Shown here one piece after another: positions 17,150 to 24,930 of a stretch of DNA of 64,000 nt. The DNA is from JAFARZ01 sp035651595 (GTDB taxonomy: Bacteria > Actinomycetota > Actinomycetes > Streptosporangiales > Streptosporangiaceae): the NCBI GenBank assembly GCA_035651595.1, contig DASRFJ010000241.1:1-64000 (forward strand), in the 5' to 3' direction. The position numbers were made by a program, and so were the translations under genes. How positions within the stretch are numbered: the stretch's first letter is position 1; each line of letters opens with the position of its first letter. The notes under the pieces were generated by a model. The model was not told the DNA's origin and ran no database searches. It worked only from the letters and a program-made list of their open reading frames with translations.

Positions 17150-17577
17150 CCTTTCCTCGGCTGCTTCAGACGGTGCTCGACACCACGGACGCGCGTGGGC
17201 TGGCGGAGTTCTACCGGCAGCTGCTCGGCTGGCAGTACCGGCCGGGCGACGAGCCGCCCGCGCCCGGCTCGCCCGACCCGCAGGGGTCTGACTGGCTGGT
17301 GCTCCGCGATCCGTCCGGGGCTCAGCGGGTGGCGTTCCAGGCGGTCGACGACCTGCCCGAGGCGTCCTGGCCGGATACCCGGCCGTTCCCGCAGCAGTCG
17401 CACCTCGACCTGGTCGTGTATTCGGCCGAAGACCTGGCGGCCGCTCACGAGCGGGCGCTAGCACTCGGCGCGCGGCTTCGGCTGGACCGCAGGGACGACC
17501 CGCAGGAGCCGCTGTACGTCTACGCCGACCCGGCCGGCCACCCGTTCTGCATCTTCCAGGCCCCGCCACCCAACTGA
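17146..17577 (+). CDS. VOC-superfamily (glyoxalase-like) protein
   Basis: 143 residues. Two beta-alpha-beta-beta-beta units typical of the vicinal oxygen chelate fold are seen: LDTTDARGLAEFYRQLLGW at the N-terminus and HLDLVVYSAEDLAAAHERAL in the second half, ending YVYADPAGHPFCIF. Glyoxalase_6-like members of unknown substrate are common in actinomycetes. Coupling to the MMPL gene by ATGA overlap suggests joint expression, perhaps in handling or resisting the exported compound, which is inference. Confidence 0.85.
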   Translation: MTFPRLLQTVLDTTDARGLAEFYRQLLGWQYRPGDEPPAPGSPDPQGSDWLVLRDPSGAQRVAFQAVDDLPEASWPDTRPFPQQSHLDLVVYSAEDLAAAHERALALGARLRLDRRDDPQEPLYVYADPAGHPFCIFQAPPPN

Positions 17578-17625
17578 CCCCCACTCCCCCGTCGCCCGCC
17601 CGCCGAGGCCGGCCCCACCATGCCG

Positions 17626-17656
17626 ATTGCGCAGTTGAGCCCGCTAGAGCGTGTCA
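17626..17656 (-). repeat. 31-bp dispersed repeat, copy 2
   Basis: The reverse complement matches 1670-1700 at 28 of 31 positions, starting TGACACGCTCTAGCGGGCTC. It lies in the short gap between the VOC gene and the 3' end of the minus-strand gene that follows. Confidence 0.55.
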
Positions 17657-17680
17657 ACGTGCGGGTTCACGTCCGGCTGG

Positions 17681-18478
17681 TTAGGTCCAGCGGACGCGGA
17701 CTGCGGACTGCCAGCGGGTGAACAGTGCCGGGTCGCCGTCGATCTGGACGCCTGCGGCGCTGGCGTCGGCGCGGTTCCACAGGTACAGGTACAGGCCGGA
17801 AGCCGGGCCGGTCACGGTACAGCCCGCGCCGACGTCCAGTCCGCCGGGATCGCCGGGTCCGCCGGGATCGCCGGCGCGGCGCGGATGCAGGCGGCCGTCG
17901 CGGGCTTCGGCGTACCAGGCGTGGCCGGTGTCGGTGGTCGCGATGCGCAGCGTGCCGTCACCGGCGGCGGACGGCTGGTACTTGCGCCGACGGCCGAAGC
18001 CCATGATCAGCTCGTCGACGCCGTCGGCCGCGAAGTTCGCGGCGAACCCAGGCTCGAGTCCGGCGGCGACTTCCGCGTCGACCCGGTGGACGGCGGTCTC
18101 GTGGGCCTGGCGCCTGGCCCAGAACGCCAGCGGGCTGGGCGCGTCCGCCATGAACACGGCGGTTTTCAGGTCCGGATCCGCGGTGCCCAGCACGTCGACC
18201 AGCGCGGCGTGGCCGTCGCGGAACCAGGCCAGCAGTTCTTCGTCCGGTGCGCCGCCCTTCAGGATCACCTCCTCCGACGGCCCGTCGAGTACCTCGGCGG
18301 GACGGTCGGTGATGTGCGTCGCCGCCCACTGGTGGATGTAGCCGACGTGCCGCAGCAGGTCCTTGACCCGCCAGGGCAGGCAGGGCGGCACCGGCGCGTC
18401 GAGGCCCGCTCGTTCGGCCGCCGCGGCGAGCGAGCGGCCGTGCTCACGTAGCGCCTCGATGTGCTCAGCGATCTCCAT
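17681..18478 (-). CDS. Mycothiol-dependent maleylpyruvate isomerase-family protein
   Basis: 265 residues from the ATG at 18478. The N-terminal DinB-like four-helix domain has the expected PCLPWRVKDLLRHVGYIHQW near residue 32 and ETAVHRVDAEVAAG near 135, whose histidines bind metal in the family. The C-terminal part is an MDMPI_C-type domain, broken by a Gly/Pro/Asp-rich insertion (RRAGDPGGPGDPGG) near residue 203. Members use mycothiol as cofactor for isomerisation or transfer, but most are of unknown substrate. Divergent from the AraC gene with about 75 bases between. Confidence 0.82.
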   Translation of the reverse strand: MEIAEHIEALREHGRSLAAAAERAGLDAPVPPCLPWRVKDLLRHVGYIHQWAATHITDRPAEVLDGPSEEVILKGGAPDEELLAWFRDGHAALVDVLGTADPDLKTAVFMADAPSPLAFWARRQAHETAVHRVDAEVAAGLEPGFAANFAADGVDELIMGFGRRRKYQPSAAGDGTLRIATTDTGHAWYAEARDGRLHPRRAGDPGGPGDPGGLDVGAGCTVTGPASGLYLYLWNRADASAAGVQIDGDPALFTRWQSAVRVRWT

Positions 18479-18553
18479 CTGGCCATTGTGACCTGGCACT
18501 GGTCGCCGGCGCTTGAACATCGATGCCCGTTTCTCGCTACTGTGGCAGGTGTG

Positions 18554-19405
18554 ATGCGCGGTGCCCTGCTGGCCGAGGGCGATGGTTTCGGGCTCGCCGA
18601 TGTCCACTGCGACGGCGGGCACGGCGCCCCCGGCGGCCTCGGTGTGCCGGAGCAAACCGGACGGCACGGGCTGGTGTTCGTGTACCGCGGCGCATTCGTC
18701 CGCTGGTGCGACGGGGCAGAGGCACTGCTCGACAGCACGGCGGCGTACCTGGCCGCGCCGGGCTCGGAGCAAAGGATCGCCCATCCCGTCGGCGGCGACG
18801 CCTGCCTGGCCGTGCACCTCTCCCCTGGGTTGCTCGCCGCGCTGGCCGGCGGGTCGCCCGCGGTGAGTCTGCCGGTCGTGCCGATGGACACGGCCAGCGA
18901 GCTGGCAGTCCGGCGTCTCGTGGCGCTCGCGCGGGCGGGCGACCCGGACGGGGAGCTGGCCGAGGCCGTGGTCCGGGCCGTGTCGGGCGTGCTCGCCCGG
19001 CGTATTCCGCACCGCGTCGCCGCGGGCCGGCCTCGGACGGCCGCCCACGACGCTCTCGCCCGGCGAACCCGGGAACTGCTGCTGGCTGATCCCAGCCTCG
19101 GGGTGATCGAGCTGAGCCGGCGCGTGCACTGCTCCCCGCATCACCTGAGCCGGGTGTTCGGCCAGGTGACCGGCTCGTCGGTCAGCGCGTACCGCACCCG
19201 GGTCCGCGTCGGCCGCGCGCTGGACCGCATCGCCGGCGGCGAGACCGACCTCGCCGCCCTCGCCAGCGACCTCGGCTTCGCCGACCACGCCCACCTGACC
19301 CGCACGATCCGCGCCGCCACCGGCCGCACCCCGTCCGCATTGCGCGCCGCCCTAGCCGCCAGCACAAAGATTGCGGACAGTTACCCCCCTAAACTGGGTG
19401 GGTAA
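18554..19405 (+). CDS. AraC-family transcriptional regulator with repeat-derived tail
   Basis: 283 residues from ATG 18554 (GTG 18551 is equally possible). The N-terminal ~165 residues are a cupin-like sensing domain. The C-terminal ~100 residues are the double HTH: VIELSRRVHCSPHHLSRVFGQ and LAALASDLGFADHAHLTRTIRAATGRTPSALR. The natural end would be near SALRAALAAS; the last 12 residues, KIADSYPPKLGG, and the stop codon are encoded by the 47-bp palindrome that begins at 19370. It probably regulates the divergent isomerase-family gene, with operators in the short gap. Confidence 0.88.
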   Translation: MRGALLAEGDGFGLADVHCDGGHGAPGGLGVPEQTGRHGLVFVYRGAFVRWCDGAEALLDSTAAYLAAPGSEQRIAHPVGGDACLAVHLSPGLLAALAGGSPAVSLPVVPMDTASELAVRRLVALARAGDPDGELAEAVVRAVSGVLARRIPHRVAAGRPRTAAHDALARRTRELLLADPSLGVIELSRRVHCSPHHLSRVFGQVTGSSVSAYRTRVRVGRALDRIAGGETDLAALASDLGFADHAHLTRTIRAATGRTPSALRAALAASTKIADSYPPKLGG

Positions 19406-19416
19406 CTGTCCGCAAT
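19370..19416. repeat. 47-bp palindrome, copy 2
   Basis: Arms begin ATTGCGGACAGTTACCC and are inverted at 19400-19416, with one mismatch near the loop. Compared with copies 1 and 3 the arms read CAG/CTG instead of CAC/GTG at one pair, so both arms changed together. It lies between the convergent araC-type and rluD-type genes and overlaps the end of the former. A bidirectional terminator role is plausible. Confidence 0.85.
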
Positions 19417-19420
19417 AATC

Positions 19421-19617
19421 ACCGACCCCCGAGACGGGGGCGATATATGCGGATATTTCGGGCGCGGGACGCGGGGCGGCTTCGGGCACGCGGGGGGTCG
19501 GGCGCGGGACGCGGGGGCGCGCAGGCGGCGGACGCAACGGGCGCGCGGGGGTCGGGCGCGGGGCGGCAACGGGCACGCGGCGCGGGACGGCAACGGGGCG
19601 GGCTTGCTTTGCGGGGG
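19421..19617. repeat. GGGACGCGGGG-rich low-complexity tract
   Basis: No gene is visible. After a short normal stretch the sequence becomes imperfect repeats of GCGGGACGCGGGG and GGCAACGGGCACGCGG up to the stop of the rluD-type gene. A similar tract of opposite strand sense lies next to palindrome copy 3 (24695-24883). Confidence 0.55.
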
Positions 19618-20541
19618 TCAGGACTCGGCGCTGAGGACGGTTAGGGCGTGGGCTAGGTCTTCGGGGTAGGGGGACGTGAACGTGACCTCGCGGCCGTCAC
19701 CGGGGTGGCCGAACGACAGCGACACCGCGTGCAGCCATTGCCGCGTCAGCCCCAGCCGGGCGGCGAGCACGGGATCCGCACCGTACAGCAGGTCGCCGCA
19801 GCAGGGGTGCCGGATCGCCGTCATGTGCACGCGGATCTGGTGCGTCCGCCCGGTCTCAAGCAGCACCGAAACCAGGCTGGCGGCGCGGAACGCCTCCAGC
19901 GTGTCGTAGTGCGTGATGCTCGGCCGCCCGTCGGCCACGACGGCGAACCGGCCGTCGCCGGACGGGTGCCGCCCGATCGGCGCGTCCACCGTGCCGCGCA
20001 GCGGATCCGGATGGCCCTGCACCAGAGCGTGGTACACCTTCCCGACCGTCCGCTCGCGGAAGGCTTGCTTCAAGGAGCTGTAGGCCCGCTCGCTCTTCGC
20101 CACTACCATCACCCCGGTGGTGTTCGCGTCCAGCCGGTGCACGATCCCCTGCCGTTCGGCGGCGCCGCTGGTCGCCACCCGGTACCCGGCGGCGGCCAGC
20201 CCGCCGATCACCGTCGGCCCGGTCCAGCCCGGCGACGGGTGCGCGGCCACCCCGCGCGGCTTGTCCACGACGATGACGTCGTCGTCCTCGTACAGCACGA
20301 CCAGCCCCGCGACCGGCTCCGGCGGCACGGCGGGACGCGGCGCGGGCAGCGTCACCGACAGCCAGTCCCCCGCCAGCACCCGTTCGGATTTCGCGGCGGC
20401 GCGGCCGCCGACGAGCACCATCCCGTCGGTGATCAGCTCGGCCGCCTTCGACCGGGACAGGCCGAACATCCGGGCCAGCGCCGCATCGAGCCGCTCCCCG
20501 TCGAGCCCCTCAGGAACCGGTACCTCGCGGACCGCGCTCAC
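19618..20541 (-). CDS. RluD-type 23S rRNA pseudouridine synthase (RluA family)
   Basis: 307 residues from GTG 20541, which overlaps the lspA stop (GTGA); the frame is open further upstream but that part lies in lspA. An S4 RNA-binding domain (about 1-70, LDAALARMFGLSRSKAAELI) precedes the synthase domain. The catalytic segment is IVHRLDANTTGVMVVAKS, with Asp in HRLD near residue 140, and ETGRTHQIRVHM follows. It isomerises uridines in the large ribosomal RNA. Order traR/dksA-like, lspA, this gene matches other actinomycetes. Confidence 0.92.
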   Translation of the reverse strand: MSAVREVPVPEGLDGERLDAALARMFGLSRSKAAELITDGMVLVGGRAAAKSERVLAGDWLSVTLPAPRPAVPPEPVAGLVVLYEDDDVIVVDKPRGVAAHPSPGWTGPTVIGGLAAAGYRVATSGAAERQGIVHRLDANTTGVMVVAKSERAYSSLKQAFRERTVGKVYHALVQGHPDPLRGTVDAPIGRHPSGDGRFAVVADGRPSITHYDTLEAFRAASLVSVLLETGRTHQIRVHMTAIRHPCCGDLLYGADPVLAARLGLTRQWLHAVSLSFGHPGDGREVTFTSPYPEDLAHALTVLSAES

Positions 20542-21071
20542 TCCGGCTCCACCGGGGACGCGGCGTGCGGACGGGTCCCGTCGAAGCCGATACCGCGCAG
20601 CGCGAGCAGCGCGACCAGCACGCCGCCGCACACCACCGACGAGTCGGCCAGGTTGAACACCGGCCAGTGCGGCAGCTGGATCCAGTCGACCACGTGCCCG
20701 ACGAACAGCCCGGGTGCCCGGAAGACCCGGTCCAGCAGGTTCCCCATCGCGCCGCCGAGCAGCATCCCGAGCGCGATCGCCCAGCCCAGGCTGCGCAGGT
20801 TGCGAGCGGCCCGCAGGATGTAGATGACGACACCGGCGGCGATCGCGGTAAACACGATCGTCATCGACGTGCCAATGCTGAAGGCGGCCCCGCTGTTGCG
20901 GGTGAGCACCAGCTCAAGGAAGGTGCCGAGCACATGCACGGGCGGCCGGCCCGCCAGCCGGGACACCACGATCACCTTGCTGATCACGTCCGCGGCGAGG
21001 ACGAACGCCGCGACCCCGATCAGCACGCCGATCCGTCGCGGGCGCGCTAGGGCGGCAGGCGAACCGTTCAG
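20538..21071 (-). CDS. lspA: Prolipoprotein signal peptidase II
   Basis: About 177 residues if it starts at CTG 21071. That codon overlaps the preceding stop codon (CTGA) and has an excellent GGGAGGA seven bases upstream; GTG codons at 21095 and 21104 are alternatives without a good site. Four membrane helices are present. Conserved blocks: TRNSGAAFSIG, GNLLDRVFR with the first catalytic Asp, and HVVDWIQ...FNLADSS with the second. It removes signal peptides from lipoproteins at the membrane, which the window's several lipoproteins need. Confidence 0.9.
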   Translation of the reverse strand: MNGSPAALARPRRIGVLIGVAAFVLAADVISKVIVVSRLAGRPPVHVLGTFLELVLTRNSGAAFSIGTSMTIVFTAIAAGVVIYILRAARNLRSLGWAIALGMLLGGAMGNLLDRVFRAPGLFVGHVVDWIQLPHWPVFNLADSSVVCGGVLVALLALRGIGFDGTRPHAASPVEPE

Positions 21072-21472
21072 CGCCGTTCCTCCCGCTGCTTGCACTCCAC
21101 GCACAGGGTCGCCCTGGGAAACGCCAGCAGGCGGGCCTTCCCGATCGCTTTGCCGCACGATTCGCATACCCCATATGTTCCCGCATCGATCCGCTGGAGG
21201 GCGCGTTCGGTCTGGTTCAGCAGGTCCTGCGCGTTCTGGTTGAGGGCGAGCGAGTGCTCGCGCTCGAACGCGTTCGCCGCCGTGTCCGCCTCGTCATCCA
21301 CGGCGGCGCCGACCGCGTCGCCGAGGCGCTCGGCGATCTGAGAGGCCGCTTCGGCGAGGTCAGCGCGCAAGCCGATGGCCTCTCCGTCGAGTTCCTTGCG
21401 TACTTGCGCCAGTTCGGCGTCGGTCCAGGAGTCTTCGCCTGGCCGCACCGGGAGGTCAGCGGCTGCGGGCAT
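21068..21472 (-). CDS. TraR/DksA-type zinc-finger protein
   Basis: 134 residues with a good GGAGG site before ATG 21472. An N-terminal helical pair (LAQVRKELDGEAIGLRADLAEA) is followed by a C4 zinc finger CESCGKAIG...LCVECK near residues 102-126. Proteins of this shape bind the RNA polymerase secondary channel; the acidic tip residues of true DksA cannot be confirmed here. It heads the run to lspA and the pseudouridine synthase gene and diverges from ileS. Confidence 0.85.
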   Translation of the reverse strand: MPAAADLPVRPGEDSWTDAELAQVRKELDGEAIGLRADLAEAASQIAERLGDAVGAAVDDEADTAANAFEREHSLALNQNAQDLLNQTERALQRIDAGTYGVCESCGKAIGKARLLAFPRATLCVECKQREERR

Positions 21473-21577
21473 CGAGCAGCCTCCAGTTCATCTGCAGAGT
21501 TCGGTCACCGGAGGATAATTCGAGGTGCTACGCGTTGCCAAACCGGGCCTGCCAGAACCCTGCACTATCCTGGCGGC

Positions 21578-24500
21578 GTGCCGTTCGAACCGCTGCCAGC
21601 CCAGGTTGACCTGCCCGCAATTGAACGCGAGATGCTCAAGCGCTGGCGGGACGCGCGCGTCTTCGAGCGCTCCCTCGAGCGGACAGAGAACGGGCCGCGC
21701 TGGACGTTCTACGAGGGACCGCCGACCGCCAACGGCATGCCCGGCGTGCACCACGTCGAGGCGCGCACGTTCAAGGACCTGTTCCCCCGGTTCCAGACCA
21801 TGCGGGGCTTCCACGTCCCGCGCAAGGGCGGCTGGGACTGCCACGGCCTGCCCGTCGAGGTTGCCGTGGAGAAGGAACTGGGCCTGAACGGGAAGAAGGA
21901 AATAGAGGCCTACGGCATCGCCGAGTTCAACGCCAGGTGCCGCGAATCCGTGCTCCGCCATGTCGACGCCTGGCTGGAGATGTCGGAGCGGATGGGCTAC
22001 TGGTCCGACTCCGAGCACGCCTATCGCACCATGGACGCGGACTACATCGAGTCGGTCTGGTGGTCCCTCAAGCAGATCTTCGACAAGGGCCTGCTGGTCC
22101 GCGACTTCCGGATCAGCCCGTACTGCCCGCGCTGCGGCACTCCGCTGTCCGACCACGAAATGGGCCAGGAGGACGTCTACCAGACCGTCACCGACCCGGC
22201 CATCACCGTCCGCTTCCCGATCACCGAACTGCCCGCAGGCACGAATCCCGCGCTGAGCGGCGCCGACCTGCTGGTGTGGACGACCACCCCGTGGACGCTG
22301 GTCGCCAACACCGCGGTCGCGGTCCATCCGGACGCCACCTACGCGGTCGCCCGCAAGTCCGGCGACGGGGACCGGGTGGTCATCGCCGACGACCTGTTCG
22401 CCCGGGTGCTGGGCGACGGCTGGCACGTGGCCGCCAGGTTCCGTGGGCAGGAACTGGTGGGGACGAGGTACTCAAGGCCGTTCGGACTGATCAAAATCCC
22501 GGACGCCCATGTGGTGGTTCCAGGGTCATTCGTGACCACGGAAGACGGGACCGGTCTCGTCCATCTCGCGCCGGCGTTCGGCGCCGACGACATGGAGACG
22601 TCGCGGGCGCACGGGCTGCCGGTGGTCAACCCGGTGCGGGCGGACGGCCGGTTCGAGGAGGACATCCCGCTGGTCGGCGGGATGTTCTTCAAAGACGCGG
22701 ATCCGCGGCTGATCGCCGACCTGGACGAACGCGGCCTGCTGTTCCGCGCGCACCAGCACGAACACAGCTACCCGCACTGCTGGCGGTGCGGCACGCCGCT
22801 GCTCTATTACGCACTCCCGTCCTGGTACATAAAAACTACGGCGATTAAAGATCAACTACTAGAGCAGAACGACCTCACTAAATGGTTCCCGGCCACAGTC
22901 AAGGAAGGCCGGTACGGGGAGTGGCTCCGCAACAACGTCGACTGGGCGCTGTCGCGGACGCGGTACTGGGGCACCCCGCTGCCGCTGTGGATCTGCCCGG
23001 ACGAGCACGTGACCTGCGTGCCGTCGCTCGCTTCGCTGTCGGAACTGGCGGGGCGGGACCTGCGCGACCTGGATCCGCACCGGCCGTTCGTCGACTCGGT
23101 GACGATCGCGTGCCCGTCGTGCGGCGGCCTCGCGCGACGTGTGCCCGAAGTGATCGACGTGTGGTATGACTCGGGCGCGATGCCGTTCGCGCAGTTCGGC
23201 GCGCCGCTCCGGGCCATGGCCGAGTTCGAGGCGTCGTACCCGGCACAGTTCATCTGCGAGGCGATCGACCAGACCAGGGGCTGGTTCTACTCGCTGATGG
23301 CGGTGGGCACGATGGTGTTCGGCCGGTCCTCGTACGAGAACGTGCTGTGCCTGGGCCTGCTGCTGGACGAACAGGGCCGGAAGATGAGCAAGCACCTGGG
23401 CAACGTGCTCGCGCCGGTGCCGCTGATGGACAAGCACGGCGCGGACGCGATGCGCTGGTTCTTCGCCGCGACCGGATCCCCGTGGGCCGCGCGGCGGCTG
23501 TCCGAACCGGCGCTCGCCGAGATCGTCCGCAAGGTGCTGCTGACCTACTGGAACACCGCGTCGTTCCTGGTGCTGTACGCGAACGCGGCCGGGTGGCCGG
23601 CGTCTGCGGCTGCTTCCGGCGACCTCTCACTGCTTGACCGGTGGGTGCTCAGCGAACTGCATTCGGTGGTCCGGGACGTGACTTCCGGATTGGAGTCGTT
23701 CGACTCGGCGGGGGCGGGGCGGCGGCTCGCGGGGTTCATCGACGACCTGTCGAACTGGTACGTGCGGCGGGCGCGGCGCCGGTTCTGGGACGGGGACCCG
23801 GCGGCGTTCGCGACGCTGTACGAGTGCCTGGTGACGCTGACCTGCTTGATGGCCCCGTTCACGCCGTTTGTCACTGACTACGTGTGGGACGTGCTGCGGG
23901 GCTCGGGTTCGGTGCACCTGGCATCGTGGCCGTCCGCTGACACCTCGTTCATTGACACCTCCCTCACTGAACAGATGCGCCTGGTGCGCAGGCTGGTCGA
24001 CCTGGGCCGCTCGGCGCGGGCGGGCGCGTCGGTACGGACCCGGCAGCCGCTCGGCCAGGCGCTGGTGGGTGCGGCAGGGTTCGGGACTTTGCCCGCGGAG
24101 CTGCGGGAGCTGATCGCGTCCGAGCTGAACGTCGTGTCGGTTGCGTCGCTGGACGACGGCGTGGAGCTGGTCGACTACACGGTCAAGCCCGCCTACCGAG
24201 CGCTCGGGGCACGGTTCGGCTCGTCGACGCCCGCGGTCGCGGCCGCCATCGGTTCGCTGCCCCCGGCCGACGTGGCGGCGGCGGTGCTCGACGGGGGGTC
24301 TTTTGAGGTGTTCGTGGACGGGTCCGCGGTTGCGCTGGGCCCCGCTGATGTCGTGGTGACGCAGACGCCGCGGGAAGGCTGGGCGGTGGCGTCCGCCGAT
24401 GGTGAAACCGTGGCGCTGGACGTGACGATCACCCCGTCGCTGCGGTCGCTCGGGCTCGCGCGCGAGGTGATCCGGCTCGTGCAGGACGGTCGTAAGACCG

Positions 24501-24694
24501 CGGGGCTGGACGTCAGCGACCGCATCTGGCTCCGGTGGTCCGCCGCTGACGCGGACCTCATCGAGGCGCTGACGACCCACGGTTCGCTCATCGCCAGCGA
24601 GGTGCTCGCCACCGACTACGGCTTCGGAACCGGTTCCGATGCCGGCTTCGCGGATGCCGAGCTAGGTTTGCGCTTCTGGCTCCGCCGCGCCTGA
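21578..24694 (+). CDS. ileS: Isoleucyl-tRNA synthetase, type 2
   Basis: 1038 residues from GTG 21578; the open frame reaches back to 21254 but that part lies opposite the TraR/DksA gene. Class I catalytic domain with the HIGH-equivalent reading GVHH (in ANGMPGVHHVEAR, near residue 55) and KMSKH near 602. Cysteine pairs YCPRCG and HCWRCG and the editing domain TTTPWTLVANTAVAV are present. It charges tRNA-Ile. The swapped GxHH form of motif 1 is shared with other actinobacterial type 2 enzymes. I looked for an upstream T-box in the 105-base gap and found none. Confidence 0.96.
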   Translation: MPFEPLPAQVDLPAIEREMLKRWRDARVFERSLERTENGPRWTFYEGPPTANGMPGVHHVEARTFKDLFPRFQTMRGFHVPRKGGWDCHGLPVEVAVEKELGLNGKKEIEAYGIAEFNARCRESVLRHVDAWLEMSERMGYWSDSEHAYRTMDADYIESVWWSLKQIFDKGLLVRDFRISPYCPRCGTPLSDHEMGQEDVYQTVTDPAITVRFPITELPAGTNPALSGADLLVWTTTPWTLVANTAVAVHPDATYAVARKSGDGDRVVIADDLFARVLGDGWHVAARFRGQELVGTRYSRPFGLIKIPDAHVVVPGSFVTTEDGTGLVHLAPAFGADDMETSRAHGLPVVNPVRADGRFEEDIPLVGGMFFKDADPRLIADLDERGLLFRAHQHEHSYPHCWRCGTPLLYYALPSWYIKTTAIKDQLLEQNDLTKWFPATVKEGRYGEWLRNNVDWALSRTRYWGTPLPLWICPDEHVTCVPSLASLSELAGRDLRDLDPHRPFVDSVTIACPSCGGLARRVPEVIDVWYDSGAMPFAQFGAPLRAMAEFEASYPAQFICEAIDQTRGWFYSLMAVGTMVFGRSSYENVLCLGLLLDEQGRKMSKHLGNVLAPVPLMDKHGADAMRWFFAATGSPWAARRLSEPALAEIVRKVLLTYWNTASFLVLYANAAGWPASAAASGDLSLLDRWVLSELHSVVRDVTSGLESFDSAGAGRRLAGFIDDLSNWYVRRARRRFWDGDPAAFATLYECLVTLTCLMAPFTPFVTDYVWDVLRGSGSVHLASWPSADTSFIDTSLTEQMRLVRRLVDLGRSARAGASVRTRQPLGQALVGAAGFGTLPAELRELIASELNVVSVASLDDGVELVDYTVKPAYRALGARFGSSTPAVAAAIGSLPPADVAAAVLDGGSFEVFVDGSAVALGPADVVVTQTPREGWAVASADGETVALDVTITPSLRSLGLAREVIRLVQDGRKTAGLDVSDRIWLRWSAADADLIEALTTHGSLIASEVLATDYGFGTGSDAGFADAELGLRFWLRRA

Positions 24695-24883
24695 ACCCGC
24701 CCCGCGCGTCCGCGTCCGCTCGCGTCCCCCCGCGTCGTCCCTCGCGCGCGTCCCCTGTGCCGTCCCCCGCGCGCGTCCTCGCCGTCCCCCGCGCGTCCGC
24801 GTCCGCTCCCCACCTCGGCCCGGCACGGAGGACAAATCGGTCGCAACACAACAAACCTGGCGCCGAGGTCGGGCTGCCGAATT
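24695..24883. repeat. CGCGTCC-rich low-complexity tract
   Basis: No gene is visible. The first 110 bases are imperfect repeats of CCCCGCGCGTCCGCGTCC, the complement of the tract at 19421-19617. It separates the ileS stop from palindrome copy 3. Confidence 0.55.
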
Positions 24884-24930
24884 ATTGCGGACACTTACCC
24901 CCCCGGTTTGGGGGGGTAAGTGTCCGCAAT
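24884..24930. repeat. 47-bp palindrome, copy 3
   Basis: A perfect inverted repeat with 21-base arms beginning ATTGCGGACACTTACCC and a 5-base loop GGTTT. It lies between the convergent ileS and the membrane protein gene and encodes the C-terminus of the latter. Confidence 0.87.

Noticed and set aside
15932..17584. 550-codon minus-strand ORF
   Set aside because: Antisense of the MMPL and VOC genes, with Arg/Pro/His composition typical of shadow frames.
21473..21577. T-box leader for ileS
   Set aside because: The gap is only 105 bases and I see neither a TGG antiterminator bulge nor a specifier-loop structure.
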